Source: Streptomyces sp. 840.1
GTDB taxonomy: Bacteria > Actinomycetota > Actinomycetes > Streptomycetales > Streptomycetaceae
Reading direction: 5' to 3'
Assembly: GCF_003751445.1 (NCBI RefSeq)
Contig: NZ_RJUU01000001.1
Coordinates: 811,001-875,000, forward strand
DNA length: 64,000 bases
Shown here: positions 1-8,620 of the stretch, one piece after another
How the letters are laid out: every line of letters begins with the position of its first letter
How positions within the stretch are numbered: position 1 is the first letter of the stretch
Program-made: the position numbers and the translations under genes
Notes under the pieces: generated by a model
Database searches by the model: none
What the model was told of the DNA's origin: nothing
Seen by the model: the letters and a program-made list of their open reading frames with translations, nothing else

Positions 1-1
1 G

Positions 2-766
2 GCCGCCATCGCCGCCCGCCACCTGCGGACCGACCGCTGGTGGCTGGCGCCCGCCGTCACCGCGGGCGGGCTCCTCGCCTTCATCGTCTACTCGACCTGG
101 CGGGCGTTCTCGAACGCCGACTACTACGCCGCCCCCTATGTCTCGCCGTTCTACTCGCCCTGCCTGGCGGACAGCTGCGCCCCGATGCGGCACGGCCCGA
201 ACTGGGACCTGTTCGGCAGCTGGTGGGGCCTCTCCCCCGCCCTGCTGATCCTGATCTTCCCGCTCGGCTTCCGGCTGACCTGCTACTACTACCGCAAGGC
301 CTACTACCGGGGCTTCTGGGCCTCGCCCCCGGCCTGCGCGGTCGCGGAGCCGCACACCGCGTACAGCGGCGAGACCCGGTTCCCGCTGATCATGCAGAAC
401 ATCCACCGGTACTTCTTCTACGCCGCACTGCCCGTCGCCGGAATCCTGACGTACGACACCGTGCTCTCCTTCCGCGACGAGCACTACGCCTGGGGCCACA
501 TGGGTCTCGGCTCGCTGATCTTCGTTGTCAACATCGCCCTGATCTGGGCGTACACCCTGTCCTGCCACTCCTGCCGGCACATCATCGGCGGCCGGCTGCG
601 GCACTTCTCCAAGCATCCGGTGCGCTACCGGCTGTGGGGCTGGGTGGGGCGCCTGAACGCCCACCACATGCTGCTCGCCTGGGCCTCGCTGATCAGCGTG
701 GCGGCGTGCGACTTCTACGTGTACCTGGTCGCCTCCGGCGCCTTCGACGATCCGAGGTTTTTCTGA
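2..766 (+). CDS. Succinate dehydrogenase/fumarate reductase membrane (cytochrome b) subunit, 5-prime partial
   Basis: Open from the left edge in frame 2 to TGA at 764-766, so the true start lies outside the window. The 254 visible residues contain about five hydrophobic segments separated by polar loops, with several histidines at segment ends (for example in HRYFFYAAL and SCHSC..HIIGG) that could be haem or quinone ligands. The flavoprotein gene starts immediately after the stop and the iron-sulfur gene follows, which fixes the identity as the membrane anchor passing electrons to or from quinone. The sequence is unlike the small SdhC/SdhD pair and fits the single larger anchor of the non-classical actinobacterial complex. 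Confident in role, less so in subtype. Confidence 0.85.
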   Translation, partial: AAIAARHLRTDRWWLAPAVTAGGLLAFIVYSTWRAFSNADYYAAPYVSPFYSPCLADSCAPMRHGPNWDLFGSWWGLSPALLILIFPLGFRLTCYYYRKAYYRGFWASPPACAVAEPHTAYSGETRFPLIMQNIHRYFFYAALPVAGILTYDTVLSFRDEHYAWGHMGLGSLIFVVNIALIWAYTLSCHSCRHIIGGRLRHFSKHPVRYRLWGWVGRLNAHHMLLAWASLISVAACDFYVYLVASGAFDDPRFF

Positions 767-2680
767 ATGACTGAGCTCGAACGGCAGCAGTGGGACGTCG
801 TCGTGGTCGGTGCCGGAGGTGCCGGGCTGCGGGCCGCGATCGAGGCGCGGGAGCGCGGGGCCCGTACCGCGGTGATCTGCAAATCGCTCTTCGGCAAGGC
901 GCACACGGTCATGGCGGAGGGCGGGATCGCCGCCTCCATGGGCAATGTGAACTCCGGGGACAACTGGCAGGTGCACTTCCGCGACACCATGCGCGGCGGG
1001 AAGTTCCTCAACCAGTGGCGGATGGCCGAGCTCCACGCCAAGGAGGCGCCCGACCGGGTCTGGGAGCTGGAGACCTGGGGCGCGCTCTTCGACCGCACGC
1101 CCGAGGGGAAGATCTCCCAGCGCAACTTCGGCGGCCACGAGTACCCGCGCCTGGCGCACGTCGGGGACCGTACCGGCCTCGAACTGATCCGCACCCTCCA
1201 GCAGAAGATCGTCTCGCTCCAGCAGGAGGACAAGCGCGAGTTCGGTGACTACGAGGCCCGGCTGAAGGTCTTCCAGGAGTGCACGGTGACCCGCGTGCTG
1301 AAGGACGGGGAGCGCGTCTCCGGGACCTTCTGCTACGAGCGCGAGACAGGCAGGTTCTTCGTCCTGGAGGCGCCCTCGGTCGTCCTGGCCACCGGCGGCA
1401 TCGGCAAGTCCTTCAAGGTCACGTCGAACTCCTGGGAGTACACCGGCGACGGCCACGCGCTGGCCCTGCTGGCGGGCGCGCCCCTGCTCAACATGGAGTT
1501 CGTCCAGTTCCACCCGACCGGGATGGTCTGGCCGCCCTCGGTCAAGGGCATCCTCGTCACCGAGTCGGTGCGCGGCGACGGCGGGGTCCTGCGGAACTCC
1601 GAGGGCAAACGCTTCATGTTCGAGTACGTCCCCGACGTGTTCAAGGAGAAGTACGCGCAGTCGGAGGAGGAGGGCGACCGCTGGTACGAGGACCCGGACA
1701 ACAACCGCCGCCCGCCCGAACTGCTGCCGCGCGACGAGGTCGCCCGAGCCATCAACTCCGAGGTGAAGGCGGGCCGCGGATCGCCGCACGGCGGGGTGTT
1801 CCTGGACGTGTCGACCCGGATGTCCGCGGAGCGGATCCGGCGCCGGCTGCCCTCGATGTACCACCAGTTCAAGGAGCTGGCGGACGTCGACATCACGGCG
1901 GAGGCGATGGAGGTCGGCCCGACCTGCCACTACGTGATGGGCGGCATAGCCGTCGACTCCGACACCGCCGCCGCCCTGGACGTGCCCGGCCTGTACGCGG
2001 CCGGCGAGGTCGCGGGCGGCATGCACGGCTCCAACCGGCTGGGCGGGAACTCCCTCTCCGACCTGCTGGTCTTCGGCCGCCGGGCCGGACTGCACGCAGC
2101 CGGACACGCCGAGTCCACCGAGGCCCTGCCGGTGGTGGACCAGGCCCAGATCGACGCGGCGGCCGCGGAGGCCCTGCGTCCGTTCAGCGCGGAGGACCTC
2201 GCCGGGGGCGCTCCGGCGGAGAACCCGTACACCCTGCACCAGGAACTCCAGCAGACGATGAACGACCTCGTCGGCATCATCCGCCGGGCCCCCGAGATGG
2301 AGCAGGCCCTGGAGAAACTGGCCGGGCTGCGGGAACGGGCCCGGCGGGCCGGGGTCGAGGGGCACCGGCAGTTCAACCCCGGCTGGCACCTCTCCCTGGA
2401 CCTGCGGAACATGCTGCTGGTCAGCGAGTGCATCGCACGGGCGGCCCTGGAGCGCACCGAGAGCCGGGGCGGCCACACCCGCGAGGACTGCCCGGTGATG
2501 GAACGCTCCTGGCGCCCGGTCAACCTGCTGTGCCGGCCGGCCGACGCCTCCGCCACGCCGCCGGCGGGCCGGATCGATCTCGTACGCAAGGTCACCGAAC
2601 CCATCCGTCCGGACCTGCTCGCCCTCTTCGAGAAGGAGGAGCTGGTCAAGTACCTCGCCGAAGAGGAGCTGTACGAGTGA
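767..2680 (+). CDS. sdhA: Succinate dehydrogenase/fumarate reductase flavoprotein subunit
   Basis: 637 aa, ATG directly abutting the upstream stop. The N-terminus has the FAD-binding dinucleotide fold VVVGAGGAGLRAAIEA (about residues 11-26). Further family landmarks are the GDGHALALLAGAPLLNMEFV stretch, HPTGMVWPP, the substrate-binding TESVRGDGG and the FAD-contacting HGSNRLGGNSL near residue 420. The C-terminal helical domain ends with the Arg-rich segment typical of SdhA. It oxidises succinate to fumarate, or works in reverse, on the cytoplasmic face of the membrane. It is translationally coupled to the iron-sulfur gene through a GTGA overlap. Confidence 0.95.
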   Translation: MTELERQQWDVVVVGAGGAGLRAAIEARERGARTAVICKSLFGKAHTVMAEGGIAASMGNVNSGDNWQVHFRDTMRGGKFLNQWRMAELHAKEAPDRVWELETWGALFDRTPEGKISQRNFGGHEYPRLAHVGDRTGLELIRTLQQKIVSLQQEDKREFGDYEARLKVFQECTVTRVLKDGERVSGTFCYERETGRFFVLEAPSVVLATGGIGKSFKVTSNSWEYTGDGHALALLAGAPLLNMEFVQFHPTGMVWPPSVKGILVTESVRGDGGVLRNSEGKRFMFEYVPDVFKEKYAQSEEEGDRWYEDPDNNRRPPELLPRDEVARAINSEVKAGRGSPHGGVFLDVSTRMSAERIRRRLPSMYHQFKELADVDITAEAMEVGPTCHYVMGGIAVDSDTAAALDVPGLYAAGEVAGGMHGSNRLGGNSLSDLLVFGRRAGLHAAGHAESTEALPVVDQAQIDAAAAEALRPFSAEDLAGGAPAENPYTLHQELQQTMNDLVGIIRRAPEMEQALEKLAGLRERARRAGVEGHRQFNPGWHLSLDLRNMLLVSECIARAALERTESRGGHTREDCPVMERSWRPVNLLCRPADASATPPAGRIDLVRKVTEPIRPDLLALFEKEELVKYLAEEELYE

Positions 2681-3447
2681 GCGGCTACGACGCACGGTTC
2701 AGGGTGTGGCGCGGGGACACCGACGGCGGTGATCTGGAGGACTTCACGGTCGAGGTCAACGACGGCGAGGTGGTGCTCGACATCATCCACCGCATCCAGG
2801 CCACCCAGGCCGGTGATCTGGCGGTGCGGTGGAACTGCAAGGCCGGCAAGTGCGGTTCGTGCAGCGCGGAGATCAACGGACGGCCGCGGCTGATGTGCAT
2901 GACGCGCATGTCGGTGTTCACCCGCGAGGAGACGGTCACGGTCACCCCGCTGCGCGCCTTCCCGGTGGTGCGGGACCTGGTGACAGACGTGTCCTTCAAC
3001 TACGCCAAGGCACGCGAAGTGCCCGCCTTCGTGCCCCCGGAGGGGGTGAAGGCGGGCGACTACCGCATGCAGCAGATCGATGTGGAGCGCTCGCAGGAGT
3101 TCCGCAAGTGCATCGAGTGCTTCCTGTGCCAGGACACCTGTCATGTGGTGCGCGACCACGAGGAGAACAAGGTGGCCTTCGCCGGTCCGCGCTTCCTGAT
3201 GCGGGTCGCGGAGCTGGACATGCACCCGCTGGACGCCGCCGCCGAGTCCGGTCTCGACCGGAAGGCGACGGCCCAGGAGGAGCACGGCCTCGGCTACTGC
3301 AACATCACGAAGTGCTGTACGGAGGTGTGCCCCGAACACATCAAGATCACCGACAACGCGCTGATCCCGCTGAAGGAGCGGGCCGTGGACCGCAAGTACG
3401 ACCCGCTGGTGTGGCTGGGCAACAAGATCCGCCGCCGGGAGGCGTGA
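2677..3447 (+). CDS. sdhB: Succinate dehydrogenase/fumarate reductase iron-sulfur subunit
   Basis: 256 aa starting at GTG 2677, whose last two bases lie in the flavoprotein TGA stop (GTGA overlap). Cys54, Cys59, Cys62 and Cys74 (CKAGKCGSC..C) bind the N-terminal 2Fe-2S centre. CIECFLCQDTC (Cys145/148/151/155) and CNITKCCTEVC (Cys208/213/214/218) match the two C-terminal cluster motifs. The protein carries electrons between the flavoprotein and the membrane subunit. Upstream in-frame starts exist only inside sdhA and would give a nonsense N-terminus. End of the three-gene operon. Confidence 0.95.
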   Translation: MSGYDARFRVWRGDTDGGDLEDFTVEVNDGEVVLDIIHRIQATQAGDLAVRWNCKAGKCGSCSAEINGRPRLMCMTRMSVFTREETVTVTPLRAFPVVRDLVTDVSFNYAKAREVPAFVPPEGVKAGDYRMQQIDVERSQEFRKCIECFLCQDTCHVVRDHEENKVAFAGPRFLMRVAELDMHPLDAAAESGLDRKATAQEEHGLGYCNITKCCTEVCPEHIKITDNALIPLKERAVDRKYDPLVWLGNKIRRREA

Positions 3448-3462
3448 GGCGCGCACGCGCCG

Positions 3463-3560
3463 CCGGCCCGGAAGCCTTCGGCCCGGCGGCGTTCGGCCCG
3501 GCGGCGTTCGGCCCGGCAGCTGCGAGCCCGGCTGCTCCGAGCCCGGCGGCCTTCAGCCCA
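3463..3560. repeat. Degenerate 15-bp tandem repeat between convergent genes
   Basis: About six imperfect copies of a 15-bp unit of the form ggcccggcggcgttc fill the gap after sdhB and reach the last codons of the convergent isochorismatase-like gene. The middle copies are identical and the outer ones diverged. No hairpin plus T-run terminator is apparent. Likely a slippage-generated spacer. Confidence 0.7.
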
Positions 3561-4104
3561 GCAGCTTGATGATGGCGTCGGTGGTGTCGGTCTCGCCGAG
3601 GCGCGGGAAGATCCGCTCGACGCTGTTGTCGTGGGCCTCGGCGCTCATGTCGGTCACCGCGTCCGTGGCGACGGTGACGTGGTAGCCGTGCTCGTACGCC
3701 GAGCGGGCGGTGGACTCGACGCCGATGCTGGTCGCGATCCCGGCCACCACGACCTGGGTCACCCCGCGGCGGCGCAGCTGGAGGTCGAGGTCGGTGCCGT
3801 AGAAGGCGCCCCAGGTCAGCTTGGTGACGACGATGTCGTCCTCCTTCGGGCCGAGCTCGGGGGCGATGTCGGCCCAGTCGGCGGCGGGCTGTCCGGAGCG
3901 GGCGGGACCCTCCGTGCGGCCGGGGGCGCCGCCGGTGACGCGGACCAGGACGACCGGGAGGCCCTTGGCCCGGAACGCGTCGGCGAGGGACGCGGCGTGC
4001 GCGACGACATCGGCGCTGGGGTGGGCGGTGGGCAGGCCCGTGATGCCCTTCTGGAGGTCGACGACGACCAGCGCGGTCTTCGGGTCGAGGGTGGTGGCGC
4101 TCAT
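3553..4104 (-). CDS. Isochorismatase-family hydrolase with Gly at the usual cysteine position
   Basis: 183 aa. The ATG at 4104 follows AAGGAG by a few bases and gives the usual family length. The fold signature is clear: TALVVVDLQKG with Asp16, Lys95 in VVTKLTWGAFYGTDL, and the AGIATSIGVESTARSA segment. In cysteine hydrolases of this family the residue at position 128 is the nucleophilic Cys; here it is Gly, as in true isochorismatases of the PhzD/EntB type that use only the Asp. Substrate unknown. It lies 35 bp downstream of the MFS gene on the same strand, so it is probably the last gene of a marR-MFS-hydrolase operon. Confidence 0.85.
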   Translation of the reverse strand: MSATTLDPKTALVVVDLQKGITGLPTAHPSADVVAHAASLADAFRAKGLPVVLVRVTGGAPGRTEGPARSGQPAADWADIAPELGPKEDDIVVTKLTWGAFYGTDLDLQLRRRGVTQVVVAGIATSIGVESTARSAYEHGYHVTVATDAVTDMSAEAHDNSVERIFPRLGETDTTDAIIKLLG

Positions 4105-4139
4105 GGTGGTGCTCCTTGCTGAGTGGTGCGGAACGGTAT

Positions 4140-5627
4140 TCAGGTACGGCCGCGCAGGGCGCGGTCGGTGACGGTGAGGACGATGAGGAGGACGCCCAGC
4201 ACGGCGGCGACGCCGGCCATCAGGTGCAGGCCCCGGTCGCCGGTGGACTGCCCGTAGGCGAGGGCGATGAGGCTGGACGCGGTGATGGCCCCGATGTACT
4301 GGGCGGTGCGCTGGAGGCCGGCGGCCGAGCCGATGGACTCGGCCGGGGCGTAGGCCTGGACGGCCGCCTGGTTGCTCGTACCGATCAGCCCCTGCGGGAT
4401 GCCGAAGCAGGCCCCGGCGATCAGCAGGACGGCGAGCGGGGTGTCCCCGGAGAGGAACAGCAGCACGCCCGCCCCGACGGTGAGCAGTACACAGGCCAGG
4501 GTGAGCGGCCCCCGGATGCCCTTCGTACGGGCGCCGAGCAGTGAGCAGACCAGAGCGGCGACGGACATCGGCAGCATCAGCAGGCCGGTGTGCCCGGACG
4601 AATAGCCACGGGCCTCCTCCAGCCACTGGGTGTATCCGTACATCACGCAGTAGATCAGCAGATAGCTGACTCCGTGCCGCAGGTAGGTCCGCGAGAGGGC
4701 GGCGTTTCCCGCCAGCATCCGCAGGTCGATGAAGGGGTTGGGGCGCCGCAGCTGCCACCGCACCAGTGCGGCGCTGAGCACCGCGAAGGGCGCGAGGAGC
4801 CACCACATCGGGTGGGCGAGGTCGAGCAGGAAGAAGACGAGCACGGTCAGGGCGGTGGTGAAGAGGCCGATGCCGAGCGGGTCCAGGTCGAGCCGGGGCG
4901 TACTGCCGTCGGCGGCCCGCCTGCGCGGCGGGTCGGCCGGGATCCAGAGCAGGGCGGCGCCGAAGGCGACGATCGCGACGGGCACGTTGACGGCGAAGAT
5001 GCCGCGCCAGCCGACGACCATGACCAGCAGTCCGCCGAGCGTGGGACCGACCGCCGCGCTGCCGAGCGCCGCGAACGAGAGCCGGGCCAGGACGGAGCGC
5101 GGCGTGGCGCGGCCGATCCGGGCGGACTCGTCGCGCAGCACCGCCATGGCGGCCGGGTAGGCGGCCGACGTACCGATGCCGAGCAGCAGCCGGGACACGA
5201 TCAGCCAGCCGAAGCTCGGCGCCACCGCCCCCACCAGGCCGGACGCGATGACGACGACCAGCCCGGCGAGGAAGACGCGCCGGGGGCCGAGCACGTCGGC
5301 GAGTCTGCCGAGGACGGGCTGGGCGACGGCGCTCGCCAGATACAGGACCGAGATCAGCCAGGCGGTGTCGGCGGCGCCGATGTCGAAGTGGTGCCCGATC
5401 GCCACCAGGGCGGTCGAGATCATGGTGGTGTTGAGCGGGTTGAGCAGCGAGCCGATCAGGAGCGGGGCGGTGAGCCGGCCACTGAATCCGGGCGCGGCGT
5501 CCCGGTCCGGCGCGGGCTCCTGCGGCGGCTTGGGTGCCGGCGCCGGGGACGCCTGGGGTGGCGGCTTGGGTGCCGGCTCCGGGGGCGCCTGGGGTATCGC
5601 GGCGGGGACGGCGTCGCGGCCGGTCAT
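4140..5627 (-). CDS. MFS drug-efflux-type transporter
   Basis: 495 aa with a proline-rich cytoplasmic N-terminus (about residues 8-45, repeats of PEPAPKPP type) and then about 14 hydrophobic segments, as in the DHA2 branch. The motif GRLADVLGPRRVFLAG is the conserved loop 2-3 signature of the major facilitator superfamily. The start ATG at 5627 overlaps the marR stop (ATGA), so the two are translationally coupled. With a MarR repressor upstream and a small hydrolase downstream, the likely job is proton-driven efflux of a small aromatic or drug-like compound. Substrate not deducible. Confidence 0.88.
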   Translation of the reverse strand: MTGRDAVPAAIPQAPPEPAPKPPPQASPAPAPKPPQEPAPDRDAAPGFSGRLTAPLLIGSLLNPLNTTMISTALVAIGHHFDIGAADTAWLISVLYLASAVAQPVLGRLADVLGPRRVFLAGLVVVIASGLVGAVAPSFGWLIVSRLLLGIGTSAAYPAAMAVLRDESARIGRATPRSVLARLSFAALGSAAVGPTLGGLLVMVVGWRGIFAVNVPVAIVAFGAALLWIPADPPRRRAADGSTPRLDLDPLGIGLFTTALTVLVFFLLDLAHPMWWLLAPFAVLSAALVRWQLRRPNPFIDLRMLAGNAALSRTYLRHGVSYLLIYCVMYGYTQWLEEARGYSSGHTGLLMLPMSVAALVCSLLGARTKGIRGPLTLACVLLTVGAGVLLFLSGDTPLAVLLIAGACFGIPQGLIGTSNQAAVQAYAPAESIGSAAGLQRTAQYIGAITASSLIALAYGQSTGDRGLHLMAGVAAVLGVLLIVLTVTDRALRGRT

Positions 5628-6079
5628 GAACCGACCAGGCGGTCGAGGAGGACCGTCGCCTCGGCCAGGGTCCGGCGCTCGGCCCCGTCGAGTTCGGCGG
5701 CGATGGCCTCGGCCAGCCAGTTGCGCTTGGCGACCCGGACCTGCGCGAGCGTCGTGCGCCCGGCGCCGGTGATCGACATGACCGACTTGCGGCCGTCGTC
5801 CGGATCGGGCGCCCGCTCGACGAGTCCCTGCTCCTCCAGCGCGCCCAGGGTCAGCCGCATGGACTGCGGGCGTACGAACTCGGCGCGGGCCAGCGCGGCC
5901 GTGGTGGCCGGGCCCCCGTCCTCCAGCCGGGCCAGCACCGAGCGCTGGGTCGGCGTCAGCAGGCTCTCCGAGGACGAGGACCGCAGCCGCCGCAACAGCC
6001 TGCCGACAACGGCCGCGAGGTCGTTCCCGACCTGCTCGGCCGTGGGGTCGACAGGGGTGGCGGCCGGCGTCTGCGTCAT
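5624..6079 (-). CDS. MarR-family transcriptional regulator
   Basis: 151 aa from ATG 6079. The winged-helix core (about residues 40-125) contains SLLTPTQRSVLARLEDGG, a recognition helix region RAEFVRPQSMRLTLGALEEQ and the wing DPDDGRKSVMSITGAG, all typical of MarR. It is the first gene of the operon with the MFS transporter (ATGA overlap). A palindrome 22-43 bp upstream of the start is a probable autoregulatory operator. The ligand is probably the transporter substrate or a related phenolic compound. Confidence 0.9.
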   Translation of the reverse strand: MTQTPAATPVDPTAEQVGNDLAAVVGRLLRRLRSSSSESLLTPTQRSVLARLEDGGPATTAALARAEFVRPQSMRLTLGALEEQGLVERAPDPDDGRKSVMSITGAGRTTLAQVRVAKRNWLAEAIAAELDGAERRTLAEATVLLDRLVGS

Positions 6080-6100
6080 GCTCCCACCGTAAAGATGCAC

Positions 6101-6122
6101 AGGCCATCTTGCAAGGTAGCCT
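6101..6122. promoter_or_regulatory. Likely MarR operator upstream of marR-MFS
   Basis: 22-bp near-palindrome centred on TTGCAA. Outer arms AGGC/GCCT and inner CTTGCAAG are exactly symmetric, with two mismatched pairs. It sits just upstream of the marR start in the intergenic region shared with the divergent lacI gene, the usual place for a MarR dimer to repress its own operon. A second GGATGGCC half-site lies about 10 bp further on. Confidence 0.6.
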
Positions 6123-6171
6123 GTCGATTGCTGGATGGCCTTGCTCCCGTCCGGCCCGCGATCTAGGGTGA

Positions 6172-6192
6172 ATGCGCTTTCAAAAGGCGTAT
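6172..6192. promoter_or_regulatory. LacI-type operator upstream of the lacI gene
   Basis: Imperfect palindrome reading ATGCGCTT..GGCGTAT over 21 bp. It begins 65 bp before the lacI start and matches about 15 of 21 positions with the palindrome at 8621-8649 upstream of the sugar-binding-protein gene. This suggests one regulator reads both sites and autoregulates. Confidence 0.55.
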
Positions 6193-6236
6193 GTCGATAC
6201 GTGTGGGCACGGAAGAAGAAGCGGACGGTCGGTCGA

Positions 6237-7292
6237 GTGAGCGCCCCAACGGTGTACGACGTCGCCGAGCGGTCGGGCGTCTCCATTGCCACGGTTTCGC
6301 GGGTCTACCGCACCCCGGACTCGGTGCGCGCCCAGACCCGTGAGCGGGTCCTGGAGGCGGCGCGCGAGCTCGGCTACGTACCGAGCGGGAACGCCCGGGG
6401 CCTGGCCAGCCGCACCACCGGGGTGCTCGGGCTCTGCTTTCCCGACTACGCCGACCCGGACGCCGAGGCCGACGCCGAGGCGGACAGCGACGCCGACGAC
6501 GCGGTGATGCTCTACTCCGACCAGATCATCCGGGGCATGGAGCGGGCCGCGCGGCGGCACGGGTACGCCCTGCTGATCGCCGCCTCGCTGGAGGGTGGTC
6601 CGGAGAGCCTGGTCGCGAAGGTCGCGGGACGGGTCGACGGCTTCGCGGTACTGGCGCAGACGGTGCCGACCGAGGACCTCGAGGTGATATCGCGCCGGCT
6701 GCCGGTCGTGATGCTCGCCGGCCCCCGCGAGATCGACCACCTCGACCACATCGTCGTCGCCAACGTCGACGGCGAGCGCGAACTGACCCGCCACCTGATC
6801 GAGGACCACGGACTGCGCCGGCTCGCCTTCATCGCGGGCGACACCGACTCACCCGACGCCGAGGCGCGGTTCCGCGGATTCCGGGAGGCGTGCCGGGACG
6901 CGGGAATCCCGGTGCCGGACGCGCCGAGCGTGCGGACGACGATGATGAAGCAGGCCGAGGGCGAGTGGGCCGCCGAACGGCTGCTGGACGCGGACGGGCC
7001 CCGGCCGGAGGCGATGCTCTTCGCCAACGACCAGATGGCGGTGGGCGCCCTGCGCGCACTGGCCAGACGCGGCGTGCGGGTGCCCGAGGACATGGCGGTG
7101 ACCGGCTTCGACGGCATCCCGCTCAGCCGGATCGTCCAGCCGCCGCTGACGACGGTGCGCCAGCCGATCCGGCAGCTCGGTGAGCAGGCGGTCGAACTTC
7201 TGGTGCAGCGGCTGAACAACGCGAACCGCGAACCGGTCTCGCTCACCCTCCCGGTCGTCCCGATCCGCCGCAGGAGCTGCGGCTGCGGCTGA
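6237..7292 (+). CDS. LacI-family transcriptional repressor
   Basis: 351 aa from GTG 6237, chosen because the helix-turn-helix then begins at once (PTVYDVAERSGVSIATVSRV, residues 4-23) as in other LacI proteins; in-frame upstream starts would add an unrelated tail. The periplasmic-binding-protein-like domain follows from residue 61 and keeps the ANDQMAVGALRAL and VTGFDGIPLSRIVQPPLTTV landmarks of the effector-binding core. An acidic insert of alternating Asp/Ala/Glu (residues 71-88) sits in the first strand-helix loop and is unusual. Probably controls the adjacent ABC transporter and GH1 genes through the operator at 8621-8649; effector likely an oligosaccharide. Confidence 0.9.
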   Translation: MSAPTVYDVAERSGVSIATVSRVYRTPDSVRAQTRERVLEAARELGYVPSGNARGLASRTTGVLGLCFPDYADPDAEADAEADSDADDAVMLYSDQIIRGMERAARRHGYALLIAASLEGGPESLVAKVAGRVDGFAVLAQTVPTEDLEVISRRLPVVMLAGPREIDHLDHIVVANVDGERELTRHLIEDHGLRRLAFIAGDTDSPDAEARFRGFREACRDAGIPVPDAPSVRTTMMKQAEGEWAAERLLDADGPRPEAMLFANDQMAVGALRALARRGVRVPEDMAVTGFDGIPLSRIVQPPLTTVRQPIRQLGEQAVELLVQRLNNANREPVSLTLPVVPIRRRSCGCG

Positions 7293-7314
7293 CCGGCCCG
7301 GTGCGGGCGGGAAC

Positions 7315-7360
7315 GCGGGCAGGTGCGCGCGGCGACGGCGGGCAGGTGCGCGCGGCGACG
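7315..7360. repeat. Two tandem copies of a 23-bp GC-rich unit
   Basis: Positions 7315-7337 and 7338-7360 are identical (gcgggcaggtgcgcgcggcg plus acg). They occupy the gap between the convergent lacI and esterase genes, followed by further C/G-only sequence. No coding function. Confidence 0.75.
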
Positions 7361-7437
7361 GCGGCCGGGTCCGCGCGGGGACGCGGCCGCGGCCGCGCGG
7401 CGCCGGCGGCCGGCCCACGCCCCGCGCCCGCCGCCCG

Positions 7438-8418
7438 TCAGCGCTTGAGCCGCTCCCCGAAGAACCGCGTACGGGCCGCCACGAGCCCGGCCGCCTCGTC
7501 CGCCAGCCCCGGGTGCTCGAAGTGCCCCGCGCTCAGCACCAGCAGCTCCCGCTCCCCCGCGAGCGCGTTGTACACCGCGAACTGGCCCGGCGGCGGCACG
7601 GACGGGTCGAACAGCGCCGCGGCCACCAGCGCCGGCCGTTCCAGGAACCCCGCAGCCGTCGCGGCGTCGTAGTACGCCAGCACCTCGGTGACCTCGGGAT
7701 GCCCTCGGTGGTACTCCCGCACCGACTCCCCGCTCCCCGCGCACGGCAGCGTGAGCCGCAGCGGGTGGTTCCCGAAGGTCGGCACCGTCAGCTGCGCGGC
7801 CCCGAAGCGGTCGTCCCAGGGCAGGGCCAGGGCGCCGAGCCCCCCGCCGAAGCTCTCCCCCAGGTAGCCGAGCGGGCCGGCGCCCGCGAGCTCGGGGACC
7901 AGCTCGTGCAGCGCCGACGCCGCACACCACAGGTCCGCCACGCAGTCACCGATCACATACGTGTCGCGTGACTCGATGCCGTGCAGCACATGCGCGCCGG
8001 AGACGTCCGGGATGCCCGCCACGAGACCGCGCGCCCCCGTCCCCCGCACGCAGGGCAGGATCGCCGCCGCCCCGGGCAGTGGCAGCGGCACATCGGGCCC
8101 CGGCCCCTGCCGGCCGCCGTAACCGTGGCCGATGACGAACCCGTGGCGCACCGGCCCCTCCGCGGGCAGTACCAGCCAGCCCCCCAGCCGCACCCCGCCC
8201 ACCGAGGTGAATGTCACTCCATGGATCCGGACACCGTCGCGCTCGCTCTCCAGCGGCCCGATCTCCGGCACCGTCGCGACCTCGCGAGCAGCCGCGTACC
8301 GCGCTCGCCAGAAATCGGCGAAGTCCGTCGGGGCCGCGGGCGCGGGGACGGCCAGCAGATCGTCGAGTGTGCGCCCGTACGACGGGTCAAAAGGGAATCC
8401 ATGCACGAATGAAGACAT
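7438..8418 (-). CDS. Acetylxylan esterase / cephalosporin-C deacetylase family hydrolase
   Basis: 326 aa from ATG 8418, with no signal peptide, so cytoplasmic. The alpha/beta-hydrolase nucleophile elbow is GESFGG, with preceding GHGYGGR oxyanion region. FDPSVPPPGQFAVYN supplies the acid Asp and LSAGHFEHPG the catalytic His, as in the AXE1 family. Such enzymes remove acetyl groups from imported xylo-oligosaccharides or similar. It is divergent from the sugar-binding-protein gene and shares its 257-bp upstream region, which fits a role in the same sugar pathway. True substrate unproven. Confidence 0.85.
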   Translation of the reverse strand: MSSFVHGFPFDPSYGRTLDDLLAVPAPAAPTDFADFWRARYAAAREVATVPEIGPLESERDGVRIHGVTFTSVGGVRLGGWLVLPAEGPVRHGFVIGHGYGGRQGPGPDVPLPLPGAAAILPCVRGTGARGLVAGIPDVSGAHVLHGIESRDTYVIGDCVADLWCAASALHELVPELAGAGPLGYLGESFGGGLGALALPWDDRFGAAQLTVPTFGNHPLRLTLPCAGSGESVREYHRGHPEVTEVLAYYDAATAAGFLERPALVAAALFDPSVPPPGQFAVYNALAGERELLVLSAGHFEHPGLADEAAGLVAARTRFFGERLKR

Positions 8419-8620
8419 GATCACGACAATATCGCCTCCCACTCCCCGCAGTTCGGGCCACCGATGTCCGCCCGCCCCAACCGTGCGGAATCGGTCACAT
8501 CGTTGCCTTTTTCGCAAACAGCACACTTAACGTTCCAAGTTGAACATTCAGATGTCCAATACGTTGCACGAGTGTGACCCAGCACCCTCTTGCGGATTCC
8601 CGAATCCCTGCCGCAGAGTG

